Part shown: positions 60,137-64,000 of the stretch, one piece after another
Layout of the letters: the number at the start of each line of letters is the position of its first letter
How positions within the stretch are numbered: the first letter of the stretch is position 1
Assembly: GCA_022577435.1 (NCBI GenBank)
Contig: JAKOON010000008.1
Span: 20,996,501 to 21,060,500, forward strand
DNA length: 64,000 nt
Reading direction: 5' to 3'
DNA from: Embiotoca jacksoni
Taxonomy: Eukaryota; Chordata; Actinopteri; Embiotocidae
The notes under the pieces: generated by a model
What the model saw: only the letters and a program-made list of their open reading frames with translations
Told to the model about the DNA's origin: nothing
Databases searched by the model: none
Program-made: the position numbers and the translations under genes

Positions 60137-62428
60137 ATGCGCTCCCGGGCTGCGCTCCCCAGGTAAGTCGCCTCAATATCGGGTTTGTCCGTGCGTAAAG
60201 GAGGAAGGGATTCGTTGTTACAGGAGTCTGTTTAACGGAATAAATTGCATAGAGTGAAGTAACAAAATGAAGAAATACGTGTTTTTCTACAACTCCATGA
60301 CATTAGTATACAGTAGCCTATATACAGAGAGGGAGGTTTGAACGTGTCACCTCAATGTCGGGTTTGTCTGTGCGTAAAGGAGGAAGGGATTCGTTGTTAC
60401 AGGAGTCTGTTTAACGGAATAAATTGCATAGAGTGAAGTAACAAAATGAAGAAATACGTGTTTTTCTACAACTCCATGACATTAGTGTACAGTAGCCTAT
60501 ATACAGAGAGGGAGGTTTGAATGTGTCACCTCAATGTCGGGTTTGTCTGTGCGTAAAGGAGGAAGGGATTCGCTGTTACAGGAGTCTGTTTAACGGAATA
60601 AATTGCGAAGTAATAAAATGAAGAAATACGTGTTAACTTTGGGTTACTTTTTGCATTGCAGTTGCAAATGAAAACTATATGAAAAAACTGTATAGGCTTT
60701 GAATTCTTGTGTTACAACAAACATATGCCAAGAGTTTGACTGACATTTTTTCTACAACTCCATGACATTAGTGTACATTAGCCTATATACAGAGAGGGAG
60801 GTTTGAATGTGTTTAAGATACTAAACTTTGTCTCCTATCACCACTGACTCATGTACAAACAAGTCTGTCCTCAGTGCAGCAAAATGTTATTCAGCCACTC
60901 TTGCAGGCTTAAGGCCGATCCCTCAGGCCACTTCAGGAATTTTCCATCAGAGCCTATAAGGCCTGATCTTTGTCCTGTTTGTCATTTGCAGCAATAAAAA
61001 CAGTGGAAGATTGCAGCTGGCAAATTCCTTTGCGGATAAAAAAAAATATTCAAGTTAAAATACTCCTCTTGGACTCCCATGCATGTCATTATAAATGCAT
61101 GATTCTGGCTTTAGGGATGAGGATGTTTGATGAGGGGTCCAGACATTCGGTGATGTTTAACTACCTGGGTTCTGCAGAAATATTGGGTTTTTATTTAATG
61201 TTTGTAGCACAGTTCTCGATCTCTCCTTCTATGCATCCACAGGTTTAGCTTCCTCTTCTATCTCCTTTTCCTTCCACCTGTTCTCTCCTCGTCCTCCGCC
61301 CGACCTCAGTGGACTCTCCAGCGTGTCCCTGTGGTCCTCCCCCAGCAGACAGATGCTCGACCGGCCCCCCACTTCCTGTCACCGGCCCGCTTGGACGTCA
61401 CCTCCACCTGTGACCCAGAATGCCACAAGAAGGCCCCTCGTCCGAGCTACTCGGACCTGCGGCGTCTCCTGGCCTATGAGACTCTCCACTCTGACGGTCG
61501 GCTCACTGAGACTGCCATCGGGATCTATGGCTACAACCCCAGCTCCAACACCAGTCCAGCCGACTCCTTGGGGTCGTCTGGTCAGGCCGAGCGGTCACAT
61601 GTCAGAAGGAAGCGTCAAATCTTCGGCCATGATGGGCGTTTCAGCATAGCTGGGCAGAACTTCCTGCTTCAATATCCCTTCTCAGTGGCTGTCAAACTGT
61701 CCACTGGGTGTTCTGGTACGCTGGTGGGAGACCGTCACGTTCTCACAGCTGCTCATTGTGTCCACGATGGTAAAAACTATGTGAAAGGGGCCCAGAGGCT
61801 CCGGGTGGGCTTTTTAAAACCTAAGCAACGAGACACACAATATTCTTCCTTTTACCTTCCCTCAAACTTTACCAACCACGTTGAAGGAGGCCCAGCTCCG
61901 TACGCCCCACCCTCCAACGACAAGATGAAGTTCCAGTGGATCAGAGCCAAGCGCACCCACGTTCCCAAAGGATGGATTAAAGGGAATGCCAATGACATTG
62001 GGATGGACTACGACTACGCTTTGCTTGAACTCAAGAAACCCCACAAACGCCGCCACATGAAGTTAGGAGTCAGCCCCACGGCTCAGAGACTGCCCGGCCG
62101 ACGCGTCCACTTCTCAGGATTCGATAATGACCGTCCAGGACAGCTGGTGTATCGGTTCTGTCAGGCCGGCGAGGAAACACCAGACCTGCTGTACCAGCAC
62201 TGTGATGCCCAACCCGGGGCCAGCGGCTCGGGAGTCTACGCCCGGATGTGGAACGGGCGGCGCCGGCGCTGGGAGCGGAAGGTGATAGGTGTGTTTTCTG
62301 GGCACCAGTGGGTGGAGCGACAAGGGGCGTCTCAGGAATTTAATGTCGCGGTGAGAATCACGCCTCTTAAATATGCTCAGATCTGCTACTGGATAAAAGG
62401 AAACTTCGTGGATTGCAGAGAGGGCTGA
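60137..62428 (+). CDS. prss23: Serine protease 23, secreted trypsin-like protease, 403 aa
   Basis: Two coding exons: 60137-60162 (26 nt) and 61243-62428 (1186 nt). The sum is 1212 nt and the phase-2 junction joins in frame. Joining creates the signal peptide: MRSRAALPR from exon 1 and FSFLFYLLFLPPVLSSSSA from exon 2, which is why this start is chosen. A basic cleavage site RRKRQ lies near residue 130. Catalytic triad: His about 180 in VLTAAHC, Asp about 266 in MDYDYALLEL, Ser about 336 in PGASGSGVY. The C-terminus reads CYWIKGNFVDCREG. The blocks GWIKGNANDIGMDYDYALLE and NVAVRITPLKYAQICYWIKG are near-invariant in vertebrate PRSS23 (383 aa in human). The natural substrate of this family is poorly defined. 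ccdc81 lies upstream as in mammals. Confidence 0.97.
60171..60820. repeat. Three-copy 179-bp tandem repeat in prss23 intron 1
   Basis: Units start at 60171, 60350 and 60529 (CCTCAAT[A/G]TCGGGTTTGTC). The first two are complete at exactly 179 bp. The third is interrupted at about 60634-60748 by unrelated sequence and then resumes with TTTTCTACAACTCCATGACA. Units differ by only a few bases. The first begins 8 nt inside the intron. Confidence 0.95.
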
Positions 62429-62614
62429 GGAAAGGTCGCGAGTGAGGGGTGTAGCGACAAAACCACCGACCCGCCACGTCCTCGTACATCGCTCTGGAAT
62501 ATTGGGGCGACAAAAATCCACTTTGCACCCCACTACGTGTAGCACTGACATAACATTAATATAAATATCTACATTTTGTTTGTTACTATTTTGTTATTCT
62601 CAGACTATAATAAA
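62429..62614 (+). terminator. prss23 3' UTR with AATAAA polyadenylation signal
   Basis: The stop codon is at 62426-62428 and an AATAAA lies at 62609-62614. A short 3' UTR of about 200 nt is the simplest reading. Confidence 0.6.
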
Positions 62615-62639
62615 TGAAAACAGACCAGACAGACACAAA

Positions 62640-64000
62640 TCCATAAATGACACTAAATTAAATGAGGAATGTTCATTTTGTTTTATGCAGAGTTTTGCAT
62701 CTTCAATCATTTCTCCAAAATATTAAAAATGCACCCACTCCATCAAACATGTATCTGGATAATCCAGTTATCCTCACGCCCCTCCGATCCAGAACATGGA
62801 CTGATGGAGTCGGACTGAGAAAACTGCTCCTCTACACATTATCGTCTTTTTATTGCGCGCATACTAAAGATTGCACTGTTTAAACTTTTTCTACTGAAAA
62901 TTATGTTTGTGAATGAATGTACACGTCAGCTACCAAAGTTGCCAACCGTTTCTTTCCAAACTCTCCTGTATCTCTTCTCAGTGGACACACTAGTTATCTA
63001 CAAGCATAGTGTACTAAATTTACTATTAAAACAAGTTTTGGAAGAATATTCAATTTGTTATACAGGTTGATGTTAAAGGACTGCAGACTTGTCTTGCTAA
63101 GGCTGAAGCAGTTTATTGAATGTTGTTTCTTTATTGCTTACTGCCACCCGGTGGCCACATTAAACACTGCAGGTGTTCATAATGAACACTATGCCAGCTT
63201 AGCCTAGGTTTACGTAAGCACTTTTTACCTTTTCTTATTTGTGATGAAATATATGCTTTGAAATAAGCAGCTGTGTCACATGTTTCTTCTCTGTCTGCTC
63301 ACACAACATATCATATTCACAGAAATGAACACATTATTGGTTGAGAGACCATTTGTTTTATTTCTGACATCAAAAAGATTTTTCAGAAATGCTGTGGGGG
63401 AACTGAACACTGTAAAAAGCCGAAATATGAGGACCAGCTCCAATGACTTCTCCAGCAACATCACACTGAACAACAGGTTCAACCAGGAGTCTGAAACCGG
63501 ATCCTGGGATATGGCACATTAAAAAAAAACAAAAAACAAACAAACAAACAGCATTTTGACTCATTGTTTCACCAGACAAAAGAAAACAGTGAATGTGTAA
63601 TTTTAGCAAAGACTTGTCACTCAAGTAAGAAGCAGGATTTAAGTCAAACCTTTAAATGTCTATTTTTGTGTGATTGAGTTAGCACAACTCCGTTGCAAAC
63701 ATTTGCTACATTCAAGTGGAAAATGACTACAAACAATAAAAGCACCAAAGAGCTTATAGGGGATGACTTTGCAGACAAACTGGCTCACGTATGACATCAT
63801 CAGAGTCTGTTTTTTCAAATCAAGGTAATTTCCTCCTCATTAACACTCTGTGTGAAACTTGACTGCAGCTGTTGATGTGAAAACCACCAGAGCGCAGGAA
63901 ATGCTGATTCTCAGATTAAACCACTGTTGTTCACATCGTACTGATGTGTGTCTGAATACTGGACAGTTAATCAGGCCATGACACTAATCCTTAATACTGC
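62640..64000. other. Downstream intergenic sequence, nothing recognised
   Basis: No exon, RNA gene or transposon recognised. A short AAAAC/AAAC-rich run lies at 63521-63550. Confidence 0.5.

Noticed and set aside
61323..61649. 108-codon frame overlapping prss23
   Set aside because: Frame +1 shadow of prss23; the protease frame is unbroken and conserved.

Overview
This is vertebrate nuclear DNA, almost certainly from a teleost and most likely a spiny-rayed (percomorph) fish. Genes are split into many short exons with GT-AG introns, the sequence is AT-rich, and CA/GT microsatellites, Tc1 and mariner DNA transposons and L2-like LINE fragments are frequent. I built gene models by hand from splice sites, reading phase and family motifs. 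Exon sums that divide by three support four of the five models.

Positions 1-30,900, minus strand: three interleukin-1-receptor family genes lie head to tail. The order in transcription direction is an IL-1R/IL-18R-type receptor with three Ig domains and a TIR domain (30853-23987), a second close relative (19093-9545), and the IL-18 receptor accessory chain il18rap (7767-372). They resemble the end of the mammalian IL1R cluster, where IL18RAP is last. The proteins would be cell-surface cytokine receptors signalling through cytoplasmic TIR domains.

The middle gene is the most unusual part. Its six ectodomain exons and most of its transmembrane (TM) exon are duplicated in tandem: copy A at about 10217-13576, copy B at 13592-18785. 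Copy B's TM exon has lost its splice donor at the duplication junction and carries a 1.6 kb Tc1 element (13655-15276). Two in-frame products follow from the sequence: a 374-residue receptor with three Ig domains, a TM segment and a short Tc1-encoded tail but no TIR (a decoy-like layout), and an 814-residue receptor with six Ig domains and a TIR. An older mariner remnant sits in both copies, so the order of events can be read.

Positions 30,854-40,500, plus strand: ccdc81, encoding a centriolar-satellite/cilium protein with HU-like domains and coiled coils, starts about 1 kb from the first receptor gene in divergent orientation. A motif resembling an RFX X-box lies about 113 bp before its start codon.

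Positions 40,093-60,136: about 20 kb without a recognisable gene, containing microsatellites and dispersed fish repeats. Positions 60,137-62,428, plus strand: prss23, a secreted serine protease with one intron that carries a 179-bp tandem repeat. ccdc81 and prss23 are also neighbours in mammals; their linkage here to the IL-1R cluster is not the mammalian arrangement.
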